Assembly: GCF_963675165.1 (NCBI RefSeq)
Contig: NC_087393.1
Span: 1,513,002-1,577,001, forward strand
DNA length: 64,000 nt
Direction of reading: 5' to 3'
DNA from: Halichondria panicea
Lineage: Eukaryota; Porifera; Demospongiae; Suberitida; Halichondriidae
Of the stretch, positions 34,978 to 45,811 are shown in pieces. A model generated the notes under the pieces. It was not told the origin of the DNA, made no database searches, and worked only from the letters and a program-made list of their open reading frames with translations. Numbering within the stretch: the stretch's first letter is position 1; every line of letters begins with the position of its first letter. The translations under genes were made by a program, and so were the position numbers.

Positions 34978-35172
34978 TTGGTCCTCGCTGAGTGTCTGGA
35001 TGACAGTGGCTCCTCTGAATGAGTGGCCCATCATACCAGCCATGTTCAAATCAAGACGACCTTGAACTATAGGTACACCCCCAACAAGTTCCCCACAGGT
35101 GCTCCTCCGTTGAGCACTTCTATAACAAGTCCAAGTTCAGAACCCTCCTTAACTGCATCTGATGAACGCATT
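34978..35172 (-). pseudogene. PAF-AH exon 4 fragment
   Basis: Minus-strand match to exon 4 of genes A and B, from the ATGCGTTCATCAGATGCA region to CTCAGCGAGGACCAACGATTT. It has an in-frame TAG and a small deletion before the core, and the elbow reads GHSFRG instead of GHSFGG, so it is not functional. Confidence 0.85.
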
Positions 35173-35419
35173 TTTGCCTAAAATGATTCATGATCTTTTT
35201 TTGATTTACTGTATTATATATACTTTCTTGCATGTAGATCTATATATACAGGAAATTGATTATTATTTTTTTCCTCTCTTCAGGAGCACTGATCACTAAC
35301 TACCATGACATGTATATAGGCCTACTTCCCTGTATTATAATAATTATGTCACCTAATTGCAATAATCTGTATTAAACGTACTGTGCATAATCTAACGCTT
35401 GCATGGGCTATGTAATAGA

Positions 35420-35552
35420 TGGATATCAAGGGTGTATTGGATTTGTACTACCGAGGGCAGTTCTATGTATTCCCCGAGGGCGCAGCCTGAGGGAATACAT
35501 ACAACTGCACGAGGTAGTACAATAACAATACACACGCAGATATCCACGATAC
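35420..35552. repeat. Palindromic element M
   Basis: GATATCAAGGGTGTATTG ... CAATACACACGCAGATATCC around CCGAGGGCGCAGCCTGAGG. A similar GAGGGCACAGCCCGAGG centre occurs at 59.8 kb. Confidence 0.6.
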
Positions 35553-36086
35553 AGGTATATATATAGCTTGTACTATTATATGAACACCTATTGCAATTAG
35601 AAGCTGTTATCCAACCCATTTACAACTGAGTAGTAGTAAACACTCTTTGATCCCTGTCGTGCATGTACTGTGCACATTTTGTGTGCATGTGCTTGCACTT
35701 GACCCCATACGACAAACCACATTTACAACTTCAGACACCCGCATATTTTTGTGCTTTCCACATATTTTGTCTCGGTAGTCTTCTTTAAAAAAGAGGGTCT
35801 TTAAAGGGTGGATGGTGGGCTTTAGGCTGACCACAGCCAATGTACCCTGGAGTATCCTGAGAGTTTCAATAGATATTTGTTAGTGTCAGAGCACATCATG
35901 GTACAAGCATGCATGCATGCAGGCAACTAATAATTGGGGAAGTATAGAATAGGAATAGGAGAGCTCTATAACATGTGACAGAAAGGTGAAACCACAATGG
36001 CCAGATTTCGTAACCACGTAGATTTTATATGGGTGCATAAGGTCATGTGTCCAGTAGATCTTATTTTTCAAAACTTTTGAATCCAA

Positions 36087-39000
36087 ATGGAGCTGATTGG
36101 ACTCCTTGACACTGTCAGCGAGCTTGAGCACACTGTCAGAGAGCTTGAGGAGGACCAGGAAGTCTGTTATGACCATGACGAGCCCAGTGATGACGATTTT
36201 GAGACAGATCTGGAGAGTGATTCAGGTTTGTGTCATTGCACCATTAAATAGTGGTTGGGGAGGCAGCATTGTGATGCCCTAACGATATGTGGCCTCTTTT
36301 TGGCGGAGGCGTCATGTGCATGCCTTTTGTGGCTCCTCCTACATTGTGTGAGCCTCTTTTTGGCGTCGCCTTGACTGCAGTACTGTACTGTACCCTAACC
36401 CCCAGTTGTTAATGATATTCATAGCACCACACGCGTGCATTACGCCCACATATTGATATTCATGGTTGTTGTGGTTTGTTGGGCTCCTCCCACGAGCCTT
36501 TGATGTGGACGAGCCTTTTCCTCTGCTGTACTGTACCTATGTGCCCTAACCCCCCCCAGTAGTTAATTATATTCATAGCACCACTAGCGTGCGGTACGCC
36601 CACATAATGACATTCATGGTTGTTGTGGTTTGTTGGGCTCCTCCCACGAGCCTTTGATGTGGACGAGCCTTTTCCTCTGCTGTACTGTACCTATGTGCCC
36701 TAACCCCCCCCCCCCCCAGTAGTTAATGATATTCATAGCACCACTAGCGTGTGGTACGCCCACATAATGACATTCATGGTTGTTGTGGTTTGTTGGGCTC
36801 CTCCCACGAGCCTTTGATGGGGACGAGCCTTTTCCACGAGCCTTTTCCTCTGCTGTACTGTACCTGTGTGCCCTAACCCCCCCCCCCAGTAGTTAATTAT
36901 ATTCATAGCACCACACTCGTGCGGTACGCCCACGTAATGACATTCATGGTTGTTGTGGTTTGTTGGGCTCCTCCCACGAGCCTTTTCCTCTGCTGTACTG
37001 TACCTATGTGCCCTAACCCCCCCCCCCCAGTAGTTAATGATATTCATAGCACCACTAGCGTGTGGTACACCCACGTAATGACATTCATGGTTGTTGTGGT
37101 TTGTTGGGCTCCTCCCACGAGCCTTTGATGTGGACGAGCCTTTTCCTCTGCTGTACTGTACCTATGTGCCCTAACCCCCCCCCCCCCCAGTAGTTAATGA
37201 TATTCATAGCACCACTAGCGTGTGGTACGCCCACGTAATGACATTCATGGTTGTTGTGGTTTGTTGGGCTCCTCCCACGAGCCTTTGATGTGGACGAGCC
37301 TTTTCCTCTGCTGTACTGTACCTATGTGCCCTAACCCCCCCCCCCCCCAGTAGTTAATGATATTCATAGCACCACTAGCGTGTGGTACGCCCACGTAATG
37401 ACATTCATGGTTGTTGTGGTTTGTTGGGCTCCTCCCACGAGCCTTTGATGTGGACGAGCCTTTTCCTCTGCTGTACTGTACCTATGTGCCCTAACCCCCC
37501 CCCCCCAGTTGTTAATGATATTCATAGCACCACTAGCATGTGGTACGCCCACGTAATGACATTCATGGTTGTTGTGGTTTGTTGGGCTCCTCCCACGAGC
37601 CTTTGATGGGGACGAGCCTTTTCCTCTGCTGTACTGTACCTATGTGCCCTAACCCCCCCCAGTAGTTAATGATATTCATAGCACCACTAGCGTGCGGTAC
37701 GCCCACGTAATGACATTCATGGTTGTTGTGGTTTGTTGGGCTCCTCCCACGAGCCTTTGATGTGGACGAGCCTTTTCCTCTGCTGTACTGTACCTATGTG
37801 CCCTAAACCCCCCCCCCCCAGTAGTTAATGATATTCATAGCACCACTAGCGTGCGGTACGCCCACATAATGACATTCATGGTTGTTGTGGTTTGTTGGGC
37901 TCCTCCCACGAGCCTTTGATGTGGACGAGCCTTTTCCTCTGCTGTACTGTACCTATGTGCCCTAACCCCCCCCCCCCCCCCAGTAGTTAATGATATTCAT
38001 AGCACCACTAGCGTGTGGTACGCCCACATAATGACATTCATAGCCTGTCCCCCACCTGCACTGGCGAGCACTCTTGTGGTACTCTAATGATATTCATGCT
38101 TTGTTTCCGTGCAGATGCTGCAGTGGAGGATGATGACGAAATGGTCGATGGCATGGCTCCGACTCCCAAACGGAGGAAGCTGGCGAGGGACAATGGACTC
38201 CAAAAAGCTAAGTCCACAGGAAGATACCCCGTCTTTGGCGGTGTGGTCGGTCCTGTCGATCAACTTGATCCGTCTGTAACTCCATGCCTAGATTTTGTTA
38301 AGTTACTTTGGCCCGATAGTTTGTGTGAGTACATAGCCGAACAGACCAACCTGTACGCTAGGCAGTGTGGTGCTAAGGGTTGGTCAGCTACAAACAGTGC
38401 CGAATTGTGGGTGTTTTTGGGGATTGTACTAGAGATGGGCATTCATAGGCTCCCTGAAATTACGGACTACTGGTCCAAGGATCCCCTTTTAGGTGTACAA
38501 TGTGTGAGCAATGTAATGTCGCTCAAAAGGTTCCAAAGTTTATGGCGGTATCTGCACTGTGAGGACAATACGTCCATCACTGATGCACGTAAGGTAACTA
38601 GCAAGCTAAAAACTGTTTTAGAGACTCTTAAAGCCAACTACTTCATGAGGTATAATCCCAGTCAGGAGCTTTCCGTTGATGAGATGATGATAAAGTACAA
38701 GGGTCGTAAAAGCGGGAAAATTCATATGCCCAAGAAGCCTGTTAAACTGGGGTTCAAGGTATGGTGCTGCTCATGTTCATGCTGTGGGTATCTCTGTGTG
38801 TTTGATGTATACAGTGGTAAGCTCACCGATTCCTCTGGGAAAAAGATAGCTGTGAAAGGGCTTGTGAAAAATGTAGTCCATCGTTTACTCACTCCTTTTT
38901 ATGGTCATCAGCATGTTGTGTACATGGACAACTTTTACACGTCCGGTCCATTGATAGAAGAGTTGGCTAAGCAAAATGTGTTTACTGTCGGCACAATTTT

Positions 39001-39682
39001 GAAGAATGCTGCTGGTTTCCCAGCAAGTCTTAAGGATGTGGTACTCGACAAAGGTGACTATACGTCCATGACTGTTGGTGATATTTCTTACTCTATGTTT
39101 AACGACCGTAGAGTTGTGTCCTTTGCAACAAATGTGTTCCCTGACCATATGCCCCACACTGTAATGCGAATGCACAAAGACGGTACCCTACGCTCTCAGA
39201 GTGTCCCCCCCTGTCTCCCTGCATATAACATGTACATGGGAGGAGTTGACAATACAGGGCGTATGAGGAAAACCTATGGGTACGATAGAAAGTGTCGGCG
39301 GTATTGGTTCAGGATTTTCTTTCAATTCCTTGACGTTAGTGTGAATAATGCATACATTCTATACAGGCACAACTGTGTCAGGGTGGGTTCAAAGGCCATG
39401 CCTTTGAAAGGGTTTCGATTGGAACTAATTCATAGTCTATTGGGTGTGCCACGTACTCGTAGCAGTGCCTCAGGTCTGGCCAGTCTAAATATCGTTTTCC
39501 CCCCATCACAGGGCGCACGTGTGAGTGCAAATAGTGTCGGAGTGTCTCGTGGGCGCTGTCAAGTGTGTGTTCGGGAGAAGATCCCTAGCAGAGAGCAGCA
39601 ACACACTGCAATGGCATGTCCCCACTGTCGCATAAGAATATGCAAAGGACACTCTGTTATCGGACACACATGTGCTAGCTAA
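36087..39682 (+). CDS. piggyBac-family transposase, copy 1 (2 exons)
   Basis: Exon 1 36087-36225 (MELIGLLDTVSELEHTVREL, acidic) and exon 2 38115-39682, joined in phase 1; 568 aa, typical for the family. The open frame at 38015-38114 is intron. The DDE_Tnp_1_7 core is recognisable: LWVFLGIVLEMGIHRLPEI, LSVDEMMIKYKGR (first catalytic Asp), VVYMDNFYTS (second Asp), GGVDNTGRM. The C terminus has a cysteine-rich CxxC motif set (CQVC ... CPHC ... C...H...C) like piggyBac's C-terminal zinc-binding domain. The frame is fully intact. No TTAA target or matching terminal inverted repeats could be found at the unit ends, so this may be a domesticated PGBD-like gene or an element duplicated without its ends. 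Poly(A) signal AATAAA at about 39773. Confidence 0.92.
36400..38030. repeat. ~155-bp minisatellite filling the transposase intron, copy 1
   Basis: About 11 units, each running from TAGTTAATGATATTCATAGC through GTTGTGGTTTGTTGGGCTCC and GACGAGCCTTTTCC to TGTGCCCTAAC plus a C-tract of variable length (5-18) and AG. One unit has an internal GAGCCTTTTCC duplication; one lacks the TTTGATG stretch. Confidence 0.95.
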
Positions 39683-39870
39683 TGTGCTGTGTGACTGATT
39701 TTTGTTAGATGGTACTCTCCTGGTCTAAATTGGCCTTGGAGAGGGGAGGAAAGGGGTATTATTTCAATGATTAATAAAATTGTGATAAAGAATTCAGTTG
39801 TATATGAGAGGCCCTAACCCACTCTGTTGTAAATTCTGTTGTAATTATTTTTCAAAACTTTTGAATCCAA

Positions 39871-42800
39871 ATGGAGCTGATTGGACTCCTTGACACTGTC
39901 AGCGAGCTTGAGCACACTGTCAGAGAGCTTGAGGAGGACCAGGAAGTCTGTTATGACCATGACGAGCCCAGTGATGACGATTTTGAGACAGATCTGGAGA
40001 GTGATTCAGGTTTGTGTCATTGCACCATTAAATAGTGGTTGGGGAGGCAGCATTGTGATGCCCTAACGATATGTGGCCTCTTTTTGGCGGAGGCGTCATG
40101 TGCATGCCTTTTGTGGCTCCTCCTACATTGTGTGAGCCTCTTTTTGGCGTCGCCTTGACTGCAGTACTGTACTGTACCCTAACCCCCAGTTGTTAATGAT
40201 ATTCATAGCACCACACGCGTGCATTACGCCCACATATTGATATTCATGGTTGTTGTGGTTTGTTGGGCTCCTCCCACGAGCCTTTGATGTGGACGAGCCT
40301 TTTCCTCTGCTGTACTGTACCTATGTGCCCTAACCCCCCCCAGTAGTTAATTATATTCATAGCACCACTAGCGTGCGGTACGCCCACATAATGACATTCA
40401 TGGTTGTTGTGGTTTGTTGGGCTCCTCCCACGAGCCTTTGATGTGGACGAGCCTTTTCCTCTGCTGTACTGTACCTATGTGCCCTAACCCCCCCCCCCCC
40501 AGTAGTTAATGATATTCATAGCACCACTAGCGTGTGGTACGCCCACATAATGACATTCATGGTTGTTGTGGTTTGTTGGGCTCCTCCCACGAGCCTTTGA
40601 TGGGGACGAGCCTTTTCCACGAGCCTTTTCCTCTGCTGTACTGTACCTGTGTGCCCTAACCCCCCCCCCCCCAGTAGTTAATTATATTCATAGCACCACA
40701 CTCGTGCGGTACGCCCACGTAATGACATTCATGGTTGTTGTGGTTTGTTGGGCTCCTCCCACGAGCCTTTTCCTCTGCTGTACTGTACCTATGTGCCCTA
40801 ACCCCCCCCCCCCAGTAGTTAATGATATTCATAGCACCACTAGCGTGTGGTACACCCACGTAATGACATTCATGGTTGTTGTGGTTTGTTGGGCTCCTCC
40901 CACGAGCCTTTGATGTGGACGAGCCTTTTCCTCTGCTGTACTGTACCTATGTGCCCTAACCCCCCCCCCAGTAGTTAATGATATTCATAGCACCACTAGC
41001 GTGTGGTACGCCCACGTAATGACATTCATGGTTGTTGTGGTTTGTTGGGCTCCTCCCACGAGCCTTTGATGTGGACGAGCCTTTTCCTCTGCTGTACTGT
41101 ACCTATGTGCCCTAACCCCCCCCCCCCCCAGTAGTTAATGATATTCATAGCACCACTAGCGTGTGGTACGCCCACGTAATGACATTCATGGTTGTTGTGG
41201 TTTGTTGGGCTCCTCCCACGAGCCTTTGATGTGGACGAGCCTTTTCCTCTGCTGTACTGTACCTATGTGCCCTAACCCCCCCCCCCCAGTTGTTAATGAT
41301 ATTCATAGCACCACTAGCATGTGGTACGCCCACGTAATGACATTCATGGTTGTTGTGGTTTGTTGGGCTCCTCCCACGAGCCTTTGATGGGGACGAGCCT
41401 TTTCCTCTGCTGTACTGTACCTATGTGCCCTAACCCCCCCCAGTAGTTAATGATATTCATAGCACCACTAGCGTGCGGTACGCCCACGTAATGACATTCA
41501 TGGTTGTTGTGGTTTGTTGGGCTCCTCCCACGAGCCTTTGATGTGGACGAGCCTTTTCCTCTGCTGTACTGTACCTATGTGGCCTAACCCCCCCCCCCCC
41601 AGTAGTTAATGATATTCATAGCACCACTAGCGTGCGGTACGCCCACATAATGACATTCATGGTTGTTGTGGTTTGTTGGGCTCCTCCCACGAGCCTTTGA
41701 TGTGGACGAGCCTTTTCCTCTGCTGTACTGTACCTATGTGCCCTAAACCCCCCCCCCAGTAGTTAATGATATTCATAGCACCACTAGCGTGCGGTACGCC
41801 CACATAATGACATTCATGGTTGTTGTGGTTTGTTGGGCTCCTCCCACGAGCCTTTGATGTGGACGAGCCTTTTCCTCTGCTGTACTGTACCTATGTGCCC
41901 TAACCCCCCCCCCCCCCAGTAGTTAATGATATTCATAGCACCACTAGCGTGTGGTACGCCCACATAATGACATTCATAGCCTGTCCCCCACCTGCACTGG
42001 CGAGCACTCTTGTGGTACTCTAATGATATTCATGCTTTGTTTCCGTGCAGATGCTGCAGTGGAGGATGATGACGAAATGGTCGATGGCATGGCTCCGACT
42101 CCCAAACGGAGGAAGCTGGCGAGGGACAATGGACTCCAAAAAGCTAAGTCCACAGGAAGATACCCCGTCTTTGGCGGTGTGGTCGGTCCTGTCGATCAAC
42201 TTGATCCGTCTGTAACTCCATGCCTAGATTTTGTTAAGTTACTTTGGCCCGATAGTTTGTGTGAGTACATAGCCGAACAGACCAACCTGTACGCTAGGCA
42301 GTGTGGTGCTAAGGGTTGGTCAGCTACAAACAGTGCCGAATTGTGGGTGTTTTTGGGGATTGTACTAGAGATGGGCATTCATAGGCTCCCTGAAATTACG
42401 GACTACTGGTCCAAGGATCCCCTTTTAGGTGTACAATGTGTGAGCAATGTAATGTCGCTCAAAAGGTTCCAAAGTTTATGGCGGTATCTGCACTGTGAGG
42501 ACAATACGTCCATCACTGATGCACGTAAGGTAACTAGCAAGCTAAAAACTGTTTTAGAGACTCTTAAAGCCAACTACTTCATGAGGTATAATCCCAGTCA
42601 GGAGCTTTCCGTTGATGAGATGATGATAAAGTACAAGGGTCGTAAAAGCGGGAAAATTCATATGCCCAAGAAGCCTGTTAAACTGGGGTTCAAGGTATGG
42701 TGCTGCTCATGTTCATGCTGTGGGTATCTCTGTGTGTTTGATGTATACAGTGGTAAGCTCACCGATTCCTCTGGGAAAAAGATAGCTGTGAAAGGGCTTG

Positions 42801-43618
42801 TGAAAAATGTAGTCCATCGTTTACTCACTCCTTTTTATGGTCATCAGCATGTTGTGTACATGGACAACTTTTACACGTCCGGTCCATTGATAGAAGAGTT
42901 GGCTAAGCAAAATGTGTTTACTGTCGGCACAATTTTGAAGAATGCTGCTGGTTTCCCAGCAAGTCTTAAGGATGTGGTACTCGACAAAGGTGACTATACG
43001 TCCATGACTGTTGGTGATATTTCTTACTCTATGTTTAACGACCGTAGAGTTGTGTCCTTTGCAACAAATGTGTTCCCTGACCATATGCCCCACACTGTAA
43101 TGCGAATGCACAAAGACGGTACCCTACGCTCTCAGAGTGTCCCCCCCTGTCTCCCTGCATATAACATGTACATGGGAGGAGTTGACAATACAGGGCGTAT
43201 GAGGAAAACCTATGGGTACGATAGAAAGTGTCGGCGGTATTGGTTCAGGATTTTCTTTCAATTCCTTGACGTTAGTGTGAATAATGCATACATTCTATAC
43301 AGGCACAACTGTGTCAGGGTGGGTTCAAAGGCCATGCCTTTGAAAGGGTTTCGATTGGAACTAATTCATAGTCTATTGGGTGTGCCACGTACTCGTAGCA
43401 GTGCCTCAGGTCTGGCCAGTCTAAATATCGTTTTCCCCCCATCACAGGGCGCACGTGTGAGTGCAAATAGTGTCGGAGTGTCTCGTGGGCGCTGTCAAGT
43501 GTGTGTTCGGGAGAAGATCCCTAGCAGAGAGCAGCAACACACTGCAATGGCATGTCCCCACTGTCGCATAAGAATATGCAAAGGACACTCTGTTATCGGA
43601 CACACATGTGCTAGCTAA
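39871..43618 (+). CDS. piggyBac-family transposase, copy 2 (2 exons)
   Basis: Exon 1 39871-40009, exon 2 42051-43618. The 555-codon open frame containing exon 2 translates identically to copy 1, and exon 1 also matches. The intron is 2041 bp against 1889 bp in copy 1. Because the unit starts only 26 bp before the ATG, this copy has as its upstream sequence only the 3' end of copy 1, and may lack its own promoter. Catalytic and zinc-binding motifs are as for copy 1. Either a very recent duplication or gene conversion explains the identity; an assembly artefact is less likely because the introns differ. Confidence 0.92.
40185..41970. repeat. ~155-bp minisatellite in the transposase intron, copy 2
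   Basis: About 12 units of the same repeat in the same order as copy 1, plus one extra unit near the 3' end carrying the variant TGTGGCCTAAC (about 41580). Confidence 0.95.
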
Positions 43619-43825
43619 TGTGCTGTGTGACTGATTTTTGTTAGATGGTACTCTCCTGGTCTAAATTGGCCTTGGAGAGGGGAGGAAAGGGGTATTATTT
43701 CAATGATTAATAAAATTGTGATAAAGAATTCAGTTGTATATGAGAGGCCCTAACCCACTCTGTTGTAAATTCTGTTGTAATTATAGAGAATAATAATTTG
43801 TAGATAACTGGTATTATTAATTATC

Positions 43826-44821
43826 ATGGACTGCCGCTATATTGACCCTAATTTCAACACAACATTAACTCTGCCAGCTGATGTCTACATTATCCAAGCA
43901 GCAGTACTCTCAGTAGTGTTTCCATTGAGCTTTGTTGGGACGGTAATGAATGTTGTTTTTATCTGTCGAAAGAATACTAACTTTCTAGTAAGAAGGATAG
44001 TCTACATGACTGTCACCACTACACTACAGCTTGGAGTATTTTGGGTTTGGAGCTTTCCTGCATTTAAACCAGATGAGTCAATGTACAACTTTTGTATGGC
44101 TGCTCATCTGTTGTATGACAGTGTAGCAATTGGTTTAACATGGATCATGGCTCTACTGGTCTGCTCTATCTACTTTACCCTGGTAAGACAACTGTGTGAT
44201 TGTTTCTCAAGACGGCATCCTGCAGTGCATGATCGGTCATGTTTAAAAAATTCTTGTTTGGAAACTTTATTTGTCGTAATAACATTGTTCGTTGGGTTAA
44301 TATTCGGTGTTCTTACATACGTAGAGGATATGCTCAGCCAAGTTCTGTTAACAATAGGGTTTTATTTAATACCGGCACTATTGCTGATAAGCTTTATAGG
44401 AAATATTGCTCTAATTATCTGGTTTTGTACTCTACGAAGAAGGCAAATCGCAAGGAGAAGAGATATACTAAAAGAAATTGGAATATTTTTCGTTCTTTTC
44501 TTTATTGTTTTGCTCGTGTTAGGGATAGATTTCACTGCTCCCTTTTCATTCGCATGGTTAATAGCTGCACAAACATTTATAGCAACTTTTATATCGTGTT
44601 TCCCACTCCTAGTTTTTGTTTACATGTGCTACAGTTTTCGTAGCAGAACAAGACATGTGAGGTTTGTCAACAGAGCAGATATTGAGACGGCTAGTCCAGG
44701 ACTACGAACTGCTCCACCCTCCACTAGAATCAGCCTACCTACGAACACAGCCGATCATGCTCCCAACTTCCTGAGCCCAAGTACAGCTGAGCCTTCAGAA
44801 GTGACGCTATTGATAAACTAA
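43826..44821 (+). CDS. Seven-transmembrane receptor-like protein, orphan
   Basis: 331 aa, single exon. Seven hydrophobic segments at about 21-47, 58-77, 97-120, 145-166, 173-201, 217-236 and 243-270. Short N terminus with an NTT glycosylation site (N11), basic inner loops (RRRQIARRRD between helices 5 and 6), and a Ser/Thr/Pro-rich tail starting RSRTRHVRF, suited to arrestin-type regulation. No DRY or NPxxY motif, so it does not fit class A closely, and the family is not recognised. It starts 42 bp after the transposase duplication ends. A broken paralog lies inverted at 53.2-54.3 kb, whose tail is the best-preserved part. Confidence 0.8.
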   Translation: MDCRYIDPNFNTTLTLPADVYIIQAAVLSVVFPLSFVGTVMNVVFICRKNTNFLVRRIVYMTVTTTLQLGVFWVWSFPAFKPDESMYNFCMAAHLLYDSVAIGLTWIMALLVCSIYFTLVRQLCDCFSRRHPAVHDRSCLKNSCLETLFVVITLFVGLIFGVLTYVEDMLSQVLLTIGFYLIPALLLISFIGNIALIIWFCTLRRRQIARRRDILKEIGIFFVLFFIVLLVLGIDFTAPFSFAWLIAAQTFIATFISCFPLLVFVYMCYSFRSRTRHVRFVNRADIETASPGLRTAPPSTRISLPTNTADHAPNFLSPSTAEPSEVTLLIN

Positions 44822-44989
44822 TCATGCAGTGCCACATGATCACACGCTTGCATGCAATTAGAACAAACAAGTTTTGTTGATAAGGTGTATTGTGTATTTC
44901 CGGCTATTTCAGCTGGGACACGCATGCATGTTCAAAGAAAGTTACTACAATTCCATGCCATTCAGTTATACATGTAACTGACTTATACT

Positions 44990-45350
44990 TGAACTGTTGG
45001 TCCTCCCATGAGTGTCTGAATGACTTGACTGTGGCTCCCCTCCTGGTGCGGTGGGCACTTGTAATTTGTATAATGCTGAGCAATTTAATCCCTGAGTGTA
45101 GTATATAGCAATCATATTCTCCACTAAATCATCTACACGTATGTATGAGATACATGTAAAAGCCCAATCAATCGAAGTCTTCACCTACAGATGTTCCACT
45201 AAGGCGACCGACCATGCATGTATAGCCGTGAGAGGCAAGGTCAACATAATTATGCATCATATGCAGAGTAGGCCATGCTCATTGCACCCAGCTCATGGCC
45301 GGGACCCACTATGTGTACTGACGTCCCCTTCTCCCTCCTGTACTAGGCCT
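44990..45350 (-). pseudogene. PAF-AH fragments (pieces of exons 1, 2 and 4)
   Basis: On the minus strand, in order: an exon 1 end (GTACAGGAGGGAGAAGGGG, CAGTACACATAGTGGGTCCC), joined to exon 2-like sequence (CTGGGTGCAATGAGCATGGC, GACCTTGCCTCTCACGGCTA), then a piece of the exon 4 end (AGCCACAGTCAAGTCATTCAGACACTC). All are disrupted by indels. Confidence 0.75.
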
Positions 45351-45582
45351 ATAAACTGAGTAAGAGTTCAGTGGTCTTGGTCATCCCGTCAAACTTGGCT
45401 GTGATTCTACTGGCCAGAAGGGGGTACCGGGTACAGGTGGAAAGACAGCACTGATGCCATGATGGTAAAAACTCTTCTGCTGTGTAGTGCCAAGGCCCAT
45501 CATCCTGTAGGAGGACTGGAGGCTGAGCCCACTCACTGCACCACCATGACTGCACTAGCAAGCACTGGAAAAACCTTCACTG

Positions 45583-45629
45583 CTAGCCTCGATCCCAGGC
45601 CGCATTAAAGAGCCTTGTGAAAGAGGCTA
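45583..45629. repeat. Short element D relative
   Basis: TAGCCTCGATCCCAGGCCGC ... AGAGGCTA palindrome. Confidence 0.6.
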
Positions 45630-45811
45630 TGGCCTACGCCCACTTGCACTGGTTGCTAAATAAACATTGCAATGACATGATCATTGGATGTCATGTTGCC
45701 AGTGATATGATCATGTCATTGCATAGCGCTTTATACACTAGACATACCTGTATGACATTTGAGAATCCAACGACAGTCTAAAATCTGGGCAATTCAAGAC
45801 CTTTTATAATA

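Larger units (their letters stand above)
33807..36060. other. Intergenic with MITEs and a PAF-AH fragment
   Basis: Contains a family A MITE, a decayed PAF-AH exon and a palindromic element, listed separately. No intact gene seen. The frames at 35.4-36.2 kb on the minus strand look non-coding. Confidence 0.5.
36061..39844 (+). repeat. Tandem duplication unit, copy 1
   Basis: 3784-bp unit repeated head to tail at 39845-43784. The three boundaries share TTAT (36061, 39845, 43781). It begins 26 bp before the transposase ATG and ends about 70 bp past an AATAAA signal at 39773. Confidence 0.9.
39845..43784 (+). repeat. Tandem duplication unit, copy 2
   Basis: Repeats 36061-39844. The second copy is 152 bp longer because its intron has one extra minisatellite unit, and C-tract lengths differ between copies. 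Confidence 0.9.
44822..45811. other. Intergenic with PAF-AH fragments
   Basis: Holds the decayed minus-strand PAF-AH pieces and a short element D relative listed below. 45360-45560 has an open minus frame of unknown origin. Confidence 0.5.

Noticed and set aside
36061-36064. TTAT at the three unit boundaries as a piggyBac target duplication
   Set aside because: piggyBac uses TTAA and the unit has no matching inverted ends; microhomology at a tandem duplication is simpler.
36733-37606. Several 60-116 codon frames on both strands, also at 40563-41387
   Set aside because: Translations of the ~155-bp minisatellite; the same peptides recur in every unit.
36400-38030. Regular repeat array suggesting a CRISPR
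   Set aside because: Units are contiguous tandem repeats without unique spacers, inside an intron of a eukaryotic gene.
38015-38114. Upstream extension of the transposase frame
   Set aside because: It is minisatellite and intron sequence without an ATG; a clear CAG acceptor at 38111-38114 joins in phase to the acidic exon 1 at 36087.
38885-39175. 96-codon minus-strand frame, repeated at 42821-43111
   Set aside because: Antisense shadow of the transposase exon.
44239-44643. 134-codon plus frame overlapping the receptor gene
   Set aside because: Out-of-frame shadow; the twin at 53465-53686 is likewise a shadow of the pseudogene.
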